From JBFHFS01 sp041583495 (GTDB lineage Bacteria > Bacteroidota > Bacteroidia > Bacteroidales > Marinilabiliaceae), in assembly GCA_041583495.1 (NCBI GenBank), contig JBFHFS010000023.1, positions 14,054 through 78,053 of the forward strand: a stretch of 64,000 nt of DNA. Reading direction: 5' to 3'. Numbering within the stretch: the first letter of the stretch is position 1; every line of letters starts with the position of its first letter. Made by a program: the position numbers and the translations under genes. Shown one piece after another: positions 34,437 to 43,529 of the stretch. The notes beneath the pieces were generated by a model. It ran no database searches. It saw only the letters and a program-made list of their open reading frames with translations, and was not told the origin of the DNA.

Positions 34437-36872
34437 ATGGGTAAAAATCAGAAAAACCAGCATTGGGTCCTTCCCGTTTCAGAAACTTACGGGGACATTC
34501 AAAGACCACTCCTGGGAAAGGCCATGGAAGGCATCAAGGGTATTACCGAATGGGAATGGGAGCCCAACAATCAGCGGATAAGCCTCCATACGGAGCGCCC
34601 CGAAGCCATCCGGGAGGCCATAACGGCTTTAAGCCGTTTGGGGATAGAAGTGCTGAGAGAACAAAAGACCCTCCCGGTGGAGGGCATGTCGTGTGCCGCC
34701 TGCTCCTCGAGTGTGGAATCCATGCTCAATGCCACCAAGGGGGTTCTTAAGGCGGTCGTGAACCTGGCGGGCCATTCGGTTAGAGTAAATTGGATTCCCG
34801 GAAACACCGACTTACCACAAATGAAAAAGAGCATTCGTGCCATTGGCTACGACTTATTGATAGAGGAAAAAGACTTATCGGAAAAGGCTATTGAGCAAGC
34901 ACGACAAAACAAAGAGAAAACCATGAGAAGGCAATTGATCGGGGCGGCCGTCTTTGCTTTTCCTGTATTTTTATTGGGTATGTTTTTTCATAATTTACCC
35001 TACGCCCCCTACCTTATGTGGGCATTGGCCACACCGGTACTTTTTATTTTCGGGCGCCATTTTTTCGTTAACGCGTTTCGACAAGCCAGACACGGCACCG
35101 CCAATATGGACACCCTGGTGGCGCTCAGCACCGGCATTGCCTATCTTTTTAGCGCCTTTAACACCTTGTTTCCGGGTGTTTGGACCTCCCTGGGATTAGA
35201 GGCTCACGTCTATTTCGAAGCCTCCTCCATGATTGTGGTATTTATCCTACTGGGAAAATGGTTGGAGGAGCGGGCTAAAGCAGGCACCTCATCGGCTATC
35301 CGAAAATTGATGGGGCTCCAGCCTCAAAAGGTCACCCTGGTGCGGGAAGACGGCTCCACTCATAACACTGACATTCATCTCGTTGAAGTGGGAGATGTTT
35401 TGCTCGTTAAACCCGGCAGCAAGATCCCTGTTGACGGAAAACTTACCCAAGGCTCTTCTTTTGTCGATGAAAGCATGATAACAGGAGAATCCATGCCGGC
35501 CGAAAAAGTTGAAGGCAGCCAGGTCTATACCGGAACGATCAACCAGTCGGGTAGTTTTAAGATGAAGGCGGCGGAGGTCGGAAGCGATACGGTACTGGCC
35601 CGGATCATTCAAACCGTTCAAAACGCCCAGGCCAGTAAGGCACCCGTTCAACGCCTGGTAGATAAGGTGGCCTCCATATTTGTGCCCGTGGTGCTAACCA
35701 TAGCCCTTGCTACTTTGGCTCTGTGGCTGCTGATAGGTGGAACAGCTTACCTAACTCAGGCATTGCTGGCCACCGTTTCGGTTTTGGTTATCGCCTGTCC
35801 CTGCGCCCTGGGCCTGGCAACCCCCACCGCTATTATGGTTGGAGTGGGAAAAGGTGCCGCACAGGGCATATTGATCAAAGAAGCCTCCAGCCTCGAAAAA
35901 GCCCACCGGATTAATGCCATGGTGCTCGATAAAACCGGCACCATCACCTATGGCAAACCCGAAGTAACCAACCTGAAGATCGTGACAGACCCATGGACCG
36001 AACAACAGGTAAAAGAACGGTTGTTTGCAATCGAATCCCTTTCGGGACACCCCCTGGCCACAGCTATTTTGAACCGTATTTCCGATGATGACCTATCCAC
36101 CCTAGGGTCCGAGCAGTTTAAGGATCACTCCGGTTTTGGCCTCACGGCCATGATTGAAGGAAATATGGTTACCGCCGGCAACCAGCGGTTGATGAAAAAC
36201 CGGGGAATCCTCATCCCCACAAATCTTCAAGCACTGGCCCATGAATGGGAGCAGGAGGCAAAAACCGTTACATGGATGGCCATTGACCAAAAAATAACCG
36301 CCGTGATGGCCATTGCAGATATCATTAAACCGACCTCCAGGGCAGCCATCCGGGAACTCCTTGATCATAATATTGAGGTGTACATGCTTACCGGTGACAA
36401 TGAACCAACCGCGGCGGCTGTAGCCAAAGCCACAGGAATCACCCAATTCAAAGCACAGGTTTTGCCATCGGAGAAGGCCGATTTTATAAAAACCCTAAAG
36501 CAACAGGGTAAATTTGTGGCCATGGTAGGTGATGGCATCAACGACTCCGAAGCACTGGCGCTGGCAGATTTATCCATTGCCATGGGCAAAGGGTCGGACG
36601 TAGCCATGGATGTAGCCGAAATAACCATCATCGCCTCTGATCTTTCGAAAATACCGGAGGCCTTGAAGCTTTCCGTACACACCATACGAACCATCCGACA
36701 AAACCTGTTCTGGGCTTTCTTTTATAACGTGATAAGCATACCACTGGCTGCCGGCATTCTTTATCCCATTTGGGGGTTTCTGCTCAATCCAATGGTTGCA
36801 AGCGCCGCCATGGCCTTCAGCTCCGTATCGGTTGTCAGCAACAGCCTGAGATTGAGAAACAGGAAGCTCTAA
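34437..36872 (+). CDS. copA: copper-translocating P1B-type ATPase
   Basis: The 811-residue protein has the P1B-type layout: a degenerate first HMA-like domain without cysteines (about 8-74), a true HMA domain with C86-A-A-C89, membrane helices, the phosphatase loop TGES, the transmembrane CPC motif (about 453-455, in ACPCALGLATPT), the phosphorylation site DKTGT (about 498), the HP motif SGHPLA, and GDGINDSEALA. The CPC motif and HMA domain mark it as a Cu(I) exporter. It is preceded by the HMA-AraC regulator and followed by a small HMA protein. The degenerate first HMA domain is a small oddity. Confidence 0.95.
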   Translation: MGKNQKNQHWVLPVSETYGDIQRPLLGKAMEGIKGITEWEWEPNNQRISLHTERPEAIREAITALSRLGIEVLREQKTLPVEGMSCAACSSSVESMLNATKGVLKAVVNLAGHSVRVNWIPGNTDLPQMKKSIRAIGYDLLIEEKDLSEKAIEQARQNKEKTMRRQLIGAAVFAFPVFLLGMFFHNLPYAPYLMWALATPVLFIFGRHFFVNAFRQARHGTANMDTLVALSTGIAYLFSAFNTLFPGVWTSLGLEAHVYFEASSMIVVFILLGKWLEERAKAGTSSAIRKLMGLQPQKVTLVREDGSTHNTDIHLVEVGDVLLVKPGSKIPVDGKLTQGSSFVDESMITGESMPAEKVEGSQVYTGTINQSGSFKMKAAEVGSDTVLARIIQTVQNAQASKAPVQRLVDKVASIFVPVVLTIALATLALWLLIGGTAYLTQALLATVSVLVIACPCALGLATPTAIMVGVGKGAAQGILIKEASSLEKAHRINAMVLDKTGTITYGKPEVTNLKIVTDPWTEQQVKERLFAIESLSGHPLATAILNRISDDDLSTLGSEQFKDHSGFGLTAMIEGNMVTAGNQRLMKNRGILIPTNLQALAHEWEQEAKTVTWMAIDQKITAVMAIADIIKPTSRAAIRELLDHNIEVYMLTGDNEPTAAAVAKATGITQFKAQVLPSEKADFIKTLKQQGKFVAMVGDGINDSEALALADLSIAMGKGSDVAMDVAEITIIASDLSKIPEALKLSVHTIRTIRQNLFWAFFYNVISIPLAAGILYPIWGFLLNPMVASAAMAFSSVSVVSNSLRLRNRKL

Positions 36873-37019
36873 GAAATGGAAAAATAATGGTGCCGTGGAA
36901 GTGCGGTAAAGGACAGGCAACCGGGAAAAGTCCGAAATCATCCAATCGGGCGAAAAAAATCCCATAATTGAGTCGGAAAAACAGTAAAAACATTTTTTTC
37001 AAATAAATCTAAACCACCA

Positions 37020-37229
37020 ATGGAAACATTAAAATTCAAAACCAACATCAAATGTAATGGTTGCATAAATGCAGTAACCCCCTATCTGAATAAGACAGAA
37101 ACGATTTCACACTGGACTGTTGATTTGGATAGCCCGGATCGGATTTTAACCATCGAAACCAGTGAACCACCCCAAAAAATTGAGGCTCTTTTAAAAGAAG
37201 CAGGCTATACTGCCACCTGCATTAAGTAA
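37020..37229 (+). CDS. small HMA-domain copper chaperone (CopZ-like)
   Basis: A 69-residue single HMA domain with the metal site C12-N-G-C15 and the beta-alpha-beta-beta-alpha-beta pattern. It should carry Cu(I) to the CopA ATPase encoded 147 bases upstream. Normal length for CopZ-type chaperones; no signal peptide, cytoplasmic. Confidence 0.88.
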   Translation: METLKFKTNIKCNGCINAVTPYLNKTETISHWTVDLDSPDRILTIETSEPPQKIEALLKEAGYTATCIK

Positions 37230-37285
37230 ACACCCTGAAATAAAAAGTAAACCCTTAAAAAATAGGAATTGGCCAAAAAAAACCG

Positions 37286-37293
37286 TTACTTTG
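37286..37293 (+). promoter_or_regulatory. -7-like element for the RNA-binding protein gene
   Basis: TTACTTTG differs from TAnnTTTG at one base. TTGG lies only 13 bases upstream, short of the usual 19. It would give a leader of about 105 bases before ATG 37406, a length that leaves room for a regulated 5' UTR. Confidence 0.35.
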
Positions 37294-37405
37294 CACGCAA
37301 TAGATTTTTAAGTATAGCACTTCTCTCTATCCCGATTGAATTTCGATCGAATTGCCCTGCTCTAGTTCTATTTTTTACAATTTTCACTTATATACATACT
37401 ATTTT

Positions 37406-37723
37406 ATGAATCTTTTTGTAGCAAAGTTAAGTCCTGCCACCACAAGTGAGGACTTAAACGACCTGTTTGGTGATTACGGTGATGTTATTTCGGCCAAAGT
37501 CATTATGGACAGGGAAACAGGCACCTCTAAACTTTTTGGTTTCGTGGAGATGAAAGAAGAGGAAGCCGCACAACGTGCCATCAAGGAACTTAACGAGTGC
37601 CTTTTTGACAATAGTGCCATTGTGGTAAAAAAAGCCCGCCCTAAAGGAGAAAGTACTGGACGGTCAAACTTCGGCGACAGAGACAGAAGTCGTGGTCGCA
37701 GCCGTAGCGGATACGGAAATTAA
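37406..37723 (+). CDS. RRM-domain RNA-binding protein
   Basis: From ATG 37406 the protein is 105 residues: one RNA recognition motif (residues 1-80) with RNP2 LFVAKL and RNP1 KLFGFVEM, then a tail rich in Arg, Gly and Ser. Bacteroidota carry several such small cold-shock-like RNA-binding proteins. The frame opens 18 codons earlier at an alternative start, but the RRM begins exactly at MNLFVAKL. A strong terminator follows 23 bases after the stop. Confidence 0.93.
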   Translation: MNLFVAKLSPATTSEDLNDLFGDYGDVISAKVIMDRETGTSKLFGFVEMKEEEAAQRAIKELNECLFDNSAIVVKKARPKGESTGRSNFGDRDRSRGRSRSGYGN

Positions 37724-37746
37724 TATTTCCGACCAACAACACAAAG

Positions 37747-37778
37747 AAAGGCCGTCTCGCAGGAGACGGCCTTTTTTA
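37747..37778 (+). terminator. strong rho-independent terminator
   Basis: aaaggccgtctc (37747-37758), loop gcag, gagacggccttt (37763-37774), then more T. It is a perfect 12-bp stem between convergent genes and may serve both directions. Confidence 0.92.
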
Positions 37779-37781
37779 TTA

Positions 37782-38237
37782 TCAATCCATTCTGATTTTC
37801 ACCACCAGTTTTTTAGCCCCCGAAGGCTCCCCATCGGCCATCATCGCCCGGTGGATTTCCCCGGGAAAAAACACGGCAAAACCACCTGTTGGCACCGCAA
37901 CCTCCAGGCCTTGAGCCCCTTTAAACAAGGTGCAATCTTTAGCTTCATCATAGGGTACATCAATCGACATCTTACCCTCTTCGGCATATTGGATTCGCTC
38001 CTTGCCTTCCACTAAAAAGTGAATATCCATGTAACTCTCGTGGGCCTCCCAAATGGTATCGGCCTCGGGAGTGGTTGGTCGATCCATGGCATTCACAAAA
38101 ATATCCGAGCCGCTCAATTCCAGGTGTCCGGCCTTAAAATCAGAACCCTCAAACTGATCCAGGTAATCCATCGCCATCTCGAAAGCGGGATGTATCATGT
38201 AATAACGCGAAGCGTTTTCCAAAGTATCTACTATCAT
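37782..38237 (-). CDS. YhcH/YjgK/YiaL family protein
   Basis: From ATG 38237 the protein is 151 residues and covers a full DUF386 cupin-like domain (IWEAHESYMDIHFLVEG, AVFFPGEIHRAMMADGEPS with the metal-binding His and Glu). Family members are linked to sugar metabolism, often sialic acid or glycan catabolism, with suspected anomerase-type roles. It stands alone here, facing the RRM gene across a terminator, with its own -7 element upstream. Confidence 0.9.
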   Translation of the reverse strand: MIVDTLENASRYYMIHPAFEMAMDYLDQFEGSDFKAGHLELSGSDIFVNAMDRPTTPEADTIWEAHESYMDIHFLVEGKERIQYAEEGKMSIDVPYDEAKDCTLFKGAQGLEVAVPTGGFAVFFPGEIHRAMMADGEPSGAKKLVVKIRMD

Positions 38238-38267
38238 AGCTTTAATCTTACAAAATAAAATTTGATT

Positions 38268-38275
38268 CAAAAATA
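38268..38275 (-). promoter_or_regulatory. -7 element for the YhcH gene
   Basis: On the minus strand this reads TATTTTTG, a perfect TAnnTTTG match, 30 bases before ATG 38237. Confidence 0.5.
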
Positions 38276-38756
38276 ACACATTTTATATCCAAATCTTGAA
38301 AAATATTCTTTTTCGTCCCCAGTGGTTCCTCCTATATAAAATACAGAAGCTCTAAACCGAACCCTAAAGAGCACCCCCTACCAGGAATATTAAAATAGTA
38401 TATTAACTTATTTTTTTCTACTTTAAATAAACCCATGCCGGTTAACGAAAACCACCAACATTAAACAGTGAAATTAAGAATATAAATCGTTCACTGGCCA
38501 CCACCGTCTAACATTTATGTAGCTGACAAAAAAGCTTTTAACAAGATTAATTAACCCAAAACCATCCTATCTCAGATCTTCCAATGACCTGCAATTATTT
38601 TTCCATTTTTTTTGAACTTTGGAAGGTCCACACTGGGTTGAGCAATTGTTTTTCATTAAAAATATCACTATCTTTAAGGCATACCGAAATAATTTTTCTC
38701 CTGACGTCGCATCCATGCGAAACCCCGACGTTGTTCATTAAATAACCAAAAAACTT
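38276..38756. other. gene-free divergent region in front of ablA
   Basis: About 480 AT-rich bases between the YhcH and ablA genes show no open frame worth calling. They hold the candidate ablA promoter (38646-38676) and an 80-base leader after it. The long AT-rich upstream part may carry regulator sites for an osmolyte operon, but none is recognisable. Confidence 0.5.
38646..38676 (+). promoter_or_regulatory. candidate ablA promoter
   Basis: TTG at 38646-38648 and TATCTTTA at 38669-38676 (one mismatch to TAnnTTTG) are 20 bases apart, close to the Bacteroidota pattern. The start codon is 80 bases downstream. Confidence 0.4.
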
Positions 38757-40073
38757 ATGCCTATTTTTGATCCATATCAGCAACGTATTGCAAACAAGAT
38801 TGAACCAAAAACAGAGCGCTCGAACTGGAACGACTGGAAATGGCACATAAAACATTCCATACGTACCATCGAACAGTTCGAATACCTGACGGGCATTACC
38901 TTTTCGGAGAAGAAAAAGAAGAAACTGCTCGAAACCCAGGGAAAATTTCCTCTCTCCATCACACCATATTACCTGTCGCTGATCAAGAAAAAGAATTATC
39001 AGCACGATCCGGTTTTTAAACAGGCCTTCCTCGATGACCGGGAATTGATTCTTTCTTCCCATGAGATGGGCGATCCCCTATCGGAAGATAAGGACAGTCC
39101 GGTACCGGGCATCACCCATCGTTATCCCGACCGGGTGTTGTTTCATGTAAGCAACGTCTGTGCCATGTATTGCCGTCATTGCACCCGCAAACGGAAAGTG
39201 GGCGACACCGACTTTGTGCCCGGAAAAACACAAATCAAAAAGGGACTGGACTACATCAAAAAAACACCCCAAATCAGGGACGTTCTCCTTTCAGGTGGAG
39301 ATCCTTTCCTTCTTTCCGACGACTATCTGGACTGGATACTCACCGAACTCAGAAAAATAAAGCATGTGGAGGTGATCCGGATCGGAACCCGTACCCCGGT
39401 GGTTTTGCCCTACAGAATCACGCCCGACTTGGTGAAAATGCTAAAAAAACACCATCCTCTCTGGATCAACACCCACTTTAATCATCCCCGGGAGATTACG
39501 GAATCCTCCAAAGAAGCCCTCCGCAAAATGGCCGACGCAGGGATTCCTTTGGGCAACCAATCGGTTCTGCTGGCCGACGTAAACGACTGCCCCAGAATCA
39601 TGAAGAATCTGGTGCACAAATTGGTCATGAATCGGGTACGTCCCTATTACATGTATCAATGCGACCTGTCAGAAGGATTAGCGCATTTTCGTACCCCCGT
39701 AGGCAAAGGTATCGAGATCATTGAAAGCCTCATTGGGCATACCAGTGGTTTTGCCGTGCCTACCTATGTGATTGATGCCCCTGGTGGAGGAGGAAAAATT
39801 CCCGTCATGCCCAATTACATCATATCCTGGTCGACCAACAAGGTGATTTTGCGGAACTACGAAGGGGTAATCACCTCATATCAGGAACCCGATCATTACC
39901 AGACAACCATTTGCGACAGGAATTGCGCCAAATGCAACCTGGAGCTGGACCTACAGCCCGGCAACGAAGAAAATGCCATTGGGATTGAACGGTTATTATC
40001 CGACTACGATGAGGCGATATCCCTGATACCGGCCGGCAATAAACGCATCCAACGCCGAGACGACAATGGATAA
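38757..40073 (+). CDS. ablA: lysine 2,3-aminomutase (KamA family radical SAM enzyme)
   Basis: The 438-residue protein has the radical-SAM cluster motif C135-x3-C139-x2-C142 in NVCAMYCRHCTRK and the PLP lysine K347 in APGGGGKIP. It has the substrate-binding acids D303 (YQCDLSEGLAHF) and D340 (YVIDAPGG) that mark true lysine 2,3-aminomutases rather than EpmB. C-terminal cysteines (C386, C390, C393) resemble the zinc site. It converts L-lysine to L-beta-lysine. The stop codon overlaps the start of the acetyltransferase gene by eight bases, which ties it to beta-lysine acetylation (osmolyte) rather than lysine fermentation; no kamDE genes are present nearby. Confidence 0.93.
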   Translation: MPIFDPYQQRIANKIEPKTERSNWNDWKWHIKHSIRTIEQFEYLTGITFSEKKKKKLLETQGKFPLSITPYYLSLIKKKNYQHDPVFKQAFLDDRELILSSHEMGDPLSEDKDSPVPGITHRYPDRVLFHVSNVCAMYCRHCTRKRKVGDTDFVPGKTQIKKGLDYIKKTPQIRDVLLSGGDPFLLSDDYLDWILTELRKIKHVEVIRIGTRTPVVLPYRITPDLVKMLKKHHPLWINTHFNHPREITESSKEALRKMADAGIPLGNQSVLLADVNDCPRIMKNLVHKLVMNRVRPYYMYQCDLSEGLAHFRTPVGKGIEIIESLIGHTSGFAVPTYVIDAPGGGGKIPVMPNYIISWSTNKVILRNYEGVITSYQEPDHYQTTICDRNCAKCNLELDLQPGNEENAIGIERLLSDYDEAISLIPAGNKRIQRRDDNG

Positions 40074-40890
40074 AACCCAAACCATTGGCCAGTCGCTCAT
40101 ACAGCATGGACCAGAAAGCCGCAGAGTTTACCTGATGCACCTTCATCTTCAGGACTTCCCGGGAATCATCGACACAATAGAAACGCTTTCCATAAAAAAC
40201 GGATACACCAAAATATTTGCTAAAATACCCGCCCATTTGGGCGTTTCCTTTAAGGCAGCAGGTTACGAATTAGAAGCGATGGTACCAGGGTTCTTCAACG
40301 GAGAGGAAGATGCCTTTTTCATGGCCCGGTATCTCGAAGATCAAAGACGAAAGCCCAATGTAAAAGAGCTGGAGGCCTTTCAACAGCTTTTGTTGGAAGC
40401 AGCCCCCGGGGAGTTGGCGCCCCTTGGCCCTCACCATCTGATTCGAAAGCTCGGGGAAAAGGATGTTGGAGCCATGATCGCTGTTTTCAGGAAAGTATTC
40501 GACAGTTATCCATTCCCTATTTTCGACCCTCAGTTTTTAATTAATAGTATGCAGGAGGAAACCCGGTATTTTGGTCTTTTCAAGAAAGATGAACTGGTGG
40601 GCATCAGCTCGGCAGAATGCAACGACCGGCAAAAACACGCCGAGATGACCGACTTTGCGGTGCTGCCCAGCCAACGGGGAAAAAATATTGCCACTCATCT
40701 TCTCCGGGAGATGGAGACTTACCTCCTAGACAAAGGGTTCCAAACCCTCTACACCATTGCCAGGTTAAAATCGCTCTCCATGAACAAAACCTTTTTGAAA
40801 AGTCATTACCGGTATGCCGGCACCCTGACCAACAATACTCAGATAGCAGGGCGCATTGAGAGCATGAATGTTTGGTATAAAAACATTTAA
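40066..40890 (+). CDS. ablB: beta-lysine N-acetyltransferase (AblB-like GNAT)
   Basis: The 274-residue protein has an N-terminal AblB-specific part (about 1-125) and a C-terminal GNAT domain with the acetyl-CoA loop region FAVLPSQRGKNIATHLLREME. Paired with lysine 2,3-aminomutase it should make N-epsilon-acetyl-beta-lysine, a compatible solute known from methanogens and some bacteria. The ATG lies inside the last codons of ablA (ATGGATAA overlap), so translation is coupled. The assignment rests on the gene pair and length, since GNAT domains alone do not give specificity. Confidence 0.88.
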   Translation: MDKTQTIGQSLIQHGPESRRVYLMHLHLQDFPGIIDTIETLSIKNGYTKIFAKIPAHLGVSFKAAGYELEAMVPGFFNGEEDAFFMARYLEDQRRKPNVKELEAFQQLLLEAAPGELAPLGPHHLIRKLGEKDVGAMIAVFRKVFDSYPFPIFDPQFLINSMQEETRYFGLFKKDELVGISSAECNDRQKHAEMTDFAVLPSQRGKNIATHLLREMETYLLDKGFQTLYTIARLKSLSMNKTFLKSHYRYAGTLTNNTQIAGRIESMNVWYKNI

Positions 40891-40970
40891 CCCTCTTACC
40901 AACTCCAACGGATCAAACCCGTTTCCCATAAGAGCCTTCTGGTTAATCCAATATCAAAAACAACCGCCAA

Positions 40971-41004
40971 CCAGCCCGGGTGCCTTTTTTTTGCAACCCG
41001 CTGG
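40971..41004. terminator. possible hairpin between convergent genes
   Basis: ccagcccgggt (40971-40981) pairs with acccgctgg (40996-41004) with one bulge. The T run lies in the loop instead of after the stem, so it is a weak terminator candidate for ablAB or for the opposing MBL gene. Confidence 0.35.
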
Positions 41005-41075
41005 ATTCAGGATCAATAGCACTGACAAACCAAGGAAATTTTAATTGAATCTCGTTTGACGTCTTTAATCAGGTT

Positions 41076-41864
41076 TTACTGAAGCACCTTCTCTCCCGGC
41101 AGCGAAAAAACATCGGAAGGCGCATATCGGTTGGTTAAACGAACATCCACCTTTTCAGCCAAGGGAACAAACTCCGCGGCCGCAATATCGGGTCGGTTAT
41201 TTTCGGCTGAAAGATGTGACAAAAACACCACCTGTATGTCGGGATGATGGAATTGTTCCAGCAGTTCGAATGCTTGTGTATTGGAGAGATGTCCAACCTG
41301 AGAGGAGACCCTCTGTTTCAAAAACTGTGGATAAGGCCCATCCAAAAGCATTCTCTCATCGTAGTTGGATTCCAGAAAGAGGGCCTGACAGGCCGAAAGA
41401 TGAGTGGTTACATTTTCGCACGCCGCACCAATATCGGTCATCACCCCCACGTTAACACCAAGGTGCTCAACCCGGAAGCTGCAGGGCTCAGCCGCATCGT
41501 GTTGCTTCAAAAAGGAATGCACCTTAAACCCACCAACGGTAATCACCTCCCCGGGGGTAAACAAAACCACCTTCTGGGGCCGGTTGGGGCCCCAACTGTT
41601 TTTCAAGGTGGCCCCGGTCATATAAACCGGCACATCCAGTTTTTTACTCAACACCCGCACACCTCTAAAATGGTCGGCATGCTCATGTGAAATAAAAATA
41701 GCCTTCACCTTAGACGGATTAAGTCTTTTTTGCTTCATCCGGTCCATCACTTGCCGACAACTAACACCTGCATCGATCAACACCGCATCCTCTTTATTTC
41801 CCACATAGTAACAATTCCCATTACTTCCTGAGGCAAGCGCACAAATATCTATCATAGATCTCAT
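41076..41864 (-). CDS. MBL-fold metallo-hydrolase (YycJ/WalJ-like)
   Basis: From ATG 41864 the protein is 262 residues (ATG 41855 is also possible). It has the opening CALASGSNGNCYYVG typical of the YycJ group, the zinc motif H60-E-H62-A-D64-H65, and a later FLSHLSAENN. Relatives include a 5'-exonuclease-type enzyme involved in DNA mismatch processing in Gram-positives; the role in Bacteroidota is not settled. It precedes no obvious partner; the B3/B4 gene lies 38 bases upstream on the same strand. Confidence 0.88.
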   Translation of the reverse strand: MRSMIDICALASGSNGNCYYVGNKEDAVLIDAGVSCRQVMDRMKQKRLNPSKVKAIFISHEHADHFRGVRVLSKKLDVPVYMTGATLKNSWGPNRPQKVVLFTPGEVITVGGFKVHSFLKQHDAAEPCSFRVEHLGVNVGVMTDIGAACENVTTHLSACQALFLESNYDERMLLDGPYPQFLKQRVSSQVGHLSNTQAFELLEQFHHPDIQVVFLSHLSAENNRPDIAAAEFVPLAEKVDVRLTNRYAPSDVFSLPGEKVLQ

Positions 41865-41902
41865 TTTCAATAATTACAAATTCCCACCCCGGCAAAACCC
41901 TG

Positions 41903-42568
41903 TCAAAGAATACGATAAACCGGGTCGGCACCTTTCACGAATCTGTGAAGCAACTCACTCATCAACCTAAGTGCCTCCTCCAGTGTTTCCTGATGGTCAA
42001 AGTCGGGAAAGAGGAACAACACCTCCTCACTCTCCTCCTCAATCATTGTACGAACCGAATCACTGGTGGGGGTTCCAAAGGCCCCCTGCAGGTCCCTGAA
42101 GACAGGCAAATAACTGATATTCAACTGCCCTCTGCCAATGCCACAGTAGGGTTCATCGATCTCGCCAATTCCCATAGCGATGGGCCCATCAATCTTATGA
42201 ATATCGTAGCCACAGATCGAGAACCCTGTTCGAATCGAGGTAAAATTCAGGCAATCGACTACATTGTTGACCTCATAGAGTCCTTTTCCAGAGCTCACCC
42301 GGCGCAGCAGAGATTCTGCCGAGGGGCGGTAACGGTTAGGGTCCTTGCCCAAAACCCGGTAGGCACTCTTGAATGAATCCACTACCGGCATATTTCGGAT
42401 AACCTCCGCATCGATACGTCCCGAAAGATCCTGAATGAAACGGGCCATCTCATCTTTTAATTCATCGGACGATTCGGAAACCACCACACCCGACCTTAAG
42501 ACTCCCAATCTCAGGGCAGGAAACTTTTCTTTTAATTCAGAACTTATTTGAATGGTCGCTTTTGTCAT
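41903..42568 (-). CDS. B3/B4 tRNA-binding-domain protein
   Basis: The 221-residue protein consists of a B3/B4 domain like that of the phenylalanyl-tRNA synthetase beta chain (FKSAYRVLGKDPNRYRPSAESLLRR, NNVVDCLNFTSIRTGFSICGYD, RDLQGAFGTPTSDS). Free-standing members are thought to edit or bind misacylated amino acids or tRNA, but the substrate is unknown. It is followed 38 bases later by the MBL hydrolase gene. Confidence 0.9.
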   Translation of the reverse strand: MTKATIQISSELKEKFPALRLGVLRSGVVVSESSDELKDEMARFIQDLSGRIDAEVIRNMPVVDSFKSAYRVLGKDPNRYRPSAESLLRRVSSGKGLYEVNNVVDCLNFTSIRTGFSICGYDIHKIDGPIAMGIGEIDEPYCGIGRGQLNISYLPVFRDLQGAFGTPTSDSVRTMIEEESEEVLFLFPDFDHQETLEEALRLMSELLHRFVKGADPVYRIL

Positions 42569-42773
42569 AACCAGTGGCCAAATAAAAAATTGAAGTTAAG
42601 AGCCCCTTATGCCGACAGGATGATCAGGCAAGAGGAAAGTCATCAAAATTACCAAAAAAATACCGAAGGGCTGGCTGGTTTACCACAAAACATCGCATCC
42701 AACCCATTGCCCCCATTCTATGAAATAATGGGTACCTTCGGGCAGTCGTTGTTCACAGAACAACATCTGAACC

Positions 42774-43475
42774 ATGAATCAACATTGTATGAATGCACAG
42801 ACACCCGATAAAAACCAACTAAAAGCCGTTCTTTTTGATATGGATGGTGTGCTGTACAACAGCATGCAAAACCATGCCGACACCTGGATAGGGAGTTTCA
42901 GAAAGTTCGGGATAGACTTCAAAGCCGAAGAAGCCTATATGAACGAAGGCAGAACCGGCAAGAGCACCATCGAAAAGGTCATTCGCGAAACCCTGGGGCG
43001 GGAAGCCCATCCGAATGAGGCAGAAACCATCTATGCCGAAAAAACACGGTTAATGAACAATGCCCCGCCGGCTGAACCCGTAAAAGGCATAAAAGAGATT
43101 CTTTCTTTAGTCCGGCGTAAGGGTCTTAAGATAATCGTTGTGACGGGATCGAATCATGCAGGGCTGCTTGAAAAGCTGAATCACGATTTTGCCGTTGCTC
43201 CCCAGGATGTTGTCGCGGCCAAAGATGTTACCCGCGGCAAACCCCATCCGGAACCTTACCTGAAAGGATTGATAAAAGCCCGGGCTAAAGCAGAGCAGGC
43301 CCTGGTAATCGAAAATGCCCCCCTGGGAATAATCTCCGCCAGAGCAGCCGGCATCTTTACCATCGGTCTGAATACCGGCATCCTCCCCGATTCGATTCTG
43401 ATTAATGCAGGGGCCAACGAGGTCTTTCCTGACACCTCAGCGCTGAAAACCTGGGTTGAGAAGTTATTGGAATGA
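42774..43475 (+). CDS. HAD superfamily hydrolase (beta-phosphoglucomutase-like)
   Basis: The 233-residue protein has HAD motif I FDMDGVLYNS, a helical cap, motif II VVTGSN, motif III lysine in DVTRGKPHPEPYL, and motif IV VIENAPLGIISARAAG. The ENAPLG and GKPHPEPYL strings match the phosphatase/phosphoglucomutase branch. The substrate is probably a small sugar phosphate. ATG 42774 or 42789 may be the start. It faces the isochorismatase-like gene across a strong hairpin. Confidence 0.9.
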   Translation: MNQHCMNAQTPDKNQLKAVLFDMDGVLYNSMQNHADTWIGSFRKFGIDFKAEEAYMNEGRTGKSTIEKVIRETLGREAHPNEAETIYAEKTRLMNNAPPAEPVKGIKEILSLVRRKGLKIIVVTGSNHAGLLEKLNHDFAVAPQDVVAAKDVTRGKPHPEPYLKGLIKARAKAEQALVIENAPLGIISARAAGIFTIGLNTGILPDSILINAGANEVFPDTSALKTWVEKLLE

Positions 43476-43520
43476 CCGGGCCTTTGCGAAAAGAAAAAAA
43501 GGTTCTTCGCAAATGCCCGG
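43476..43520. terminator. long hairpin between convergent genes
   Basis: ccgggcctttgcgaa (43476-43490) pairs with ttcgcaaatgcccgg (43506-43520) over 15 positions with one mismatch. It starts right after the HAD stop and lies ten bases before the end of the opposing gene, so it is a likely bidirectional terminator, though T runs are lacking. Confidence 0.6.
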
Positions 43521-43529
43521 CCGTAAACC

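Noticed and set aside
38757..40073. EpmB or glutamate aminomutase instead of lysine 2,3-aminomutase
   Set aside because: The two acidic residues that bind lysine in true lysine aminomutases are both present, and the acetyltransferase partner gene overlaps.
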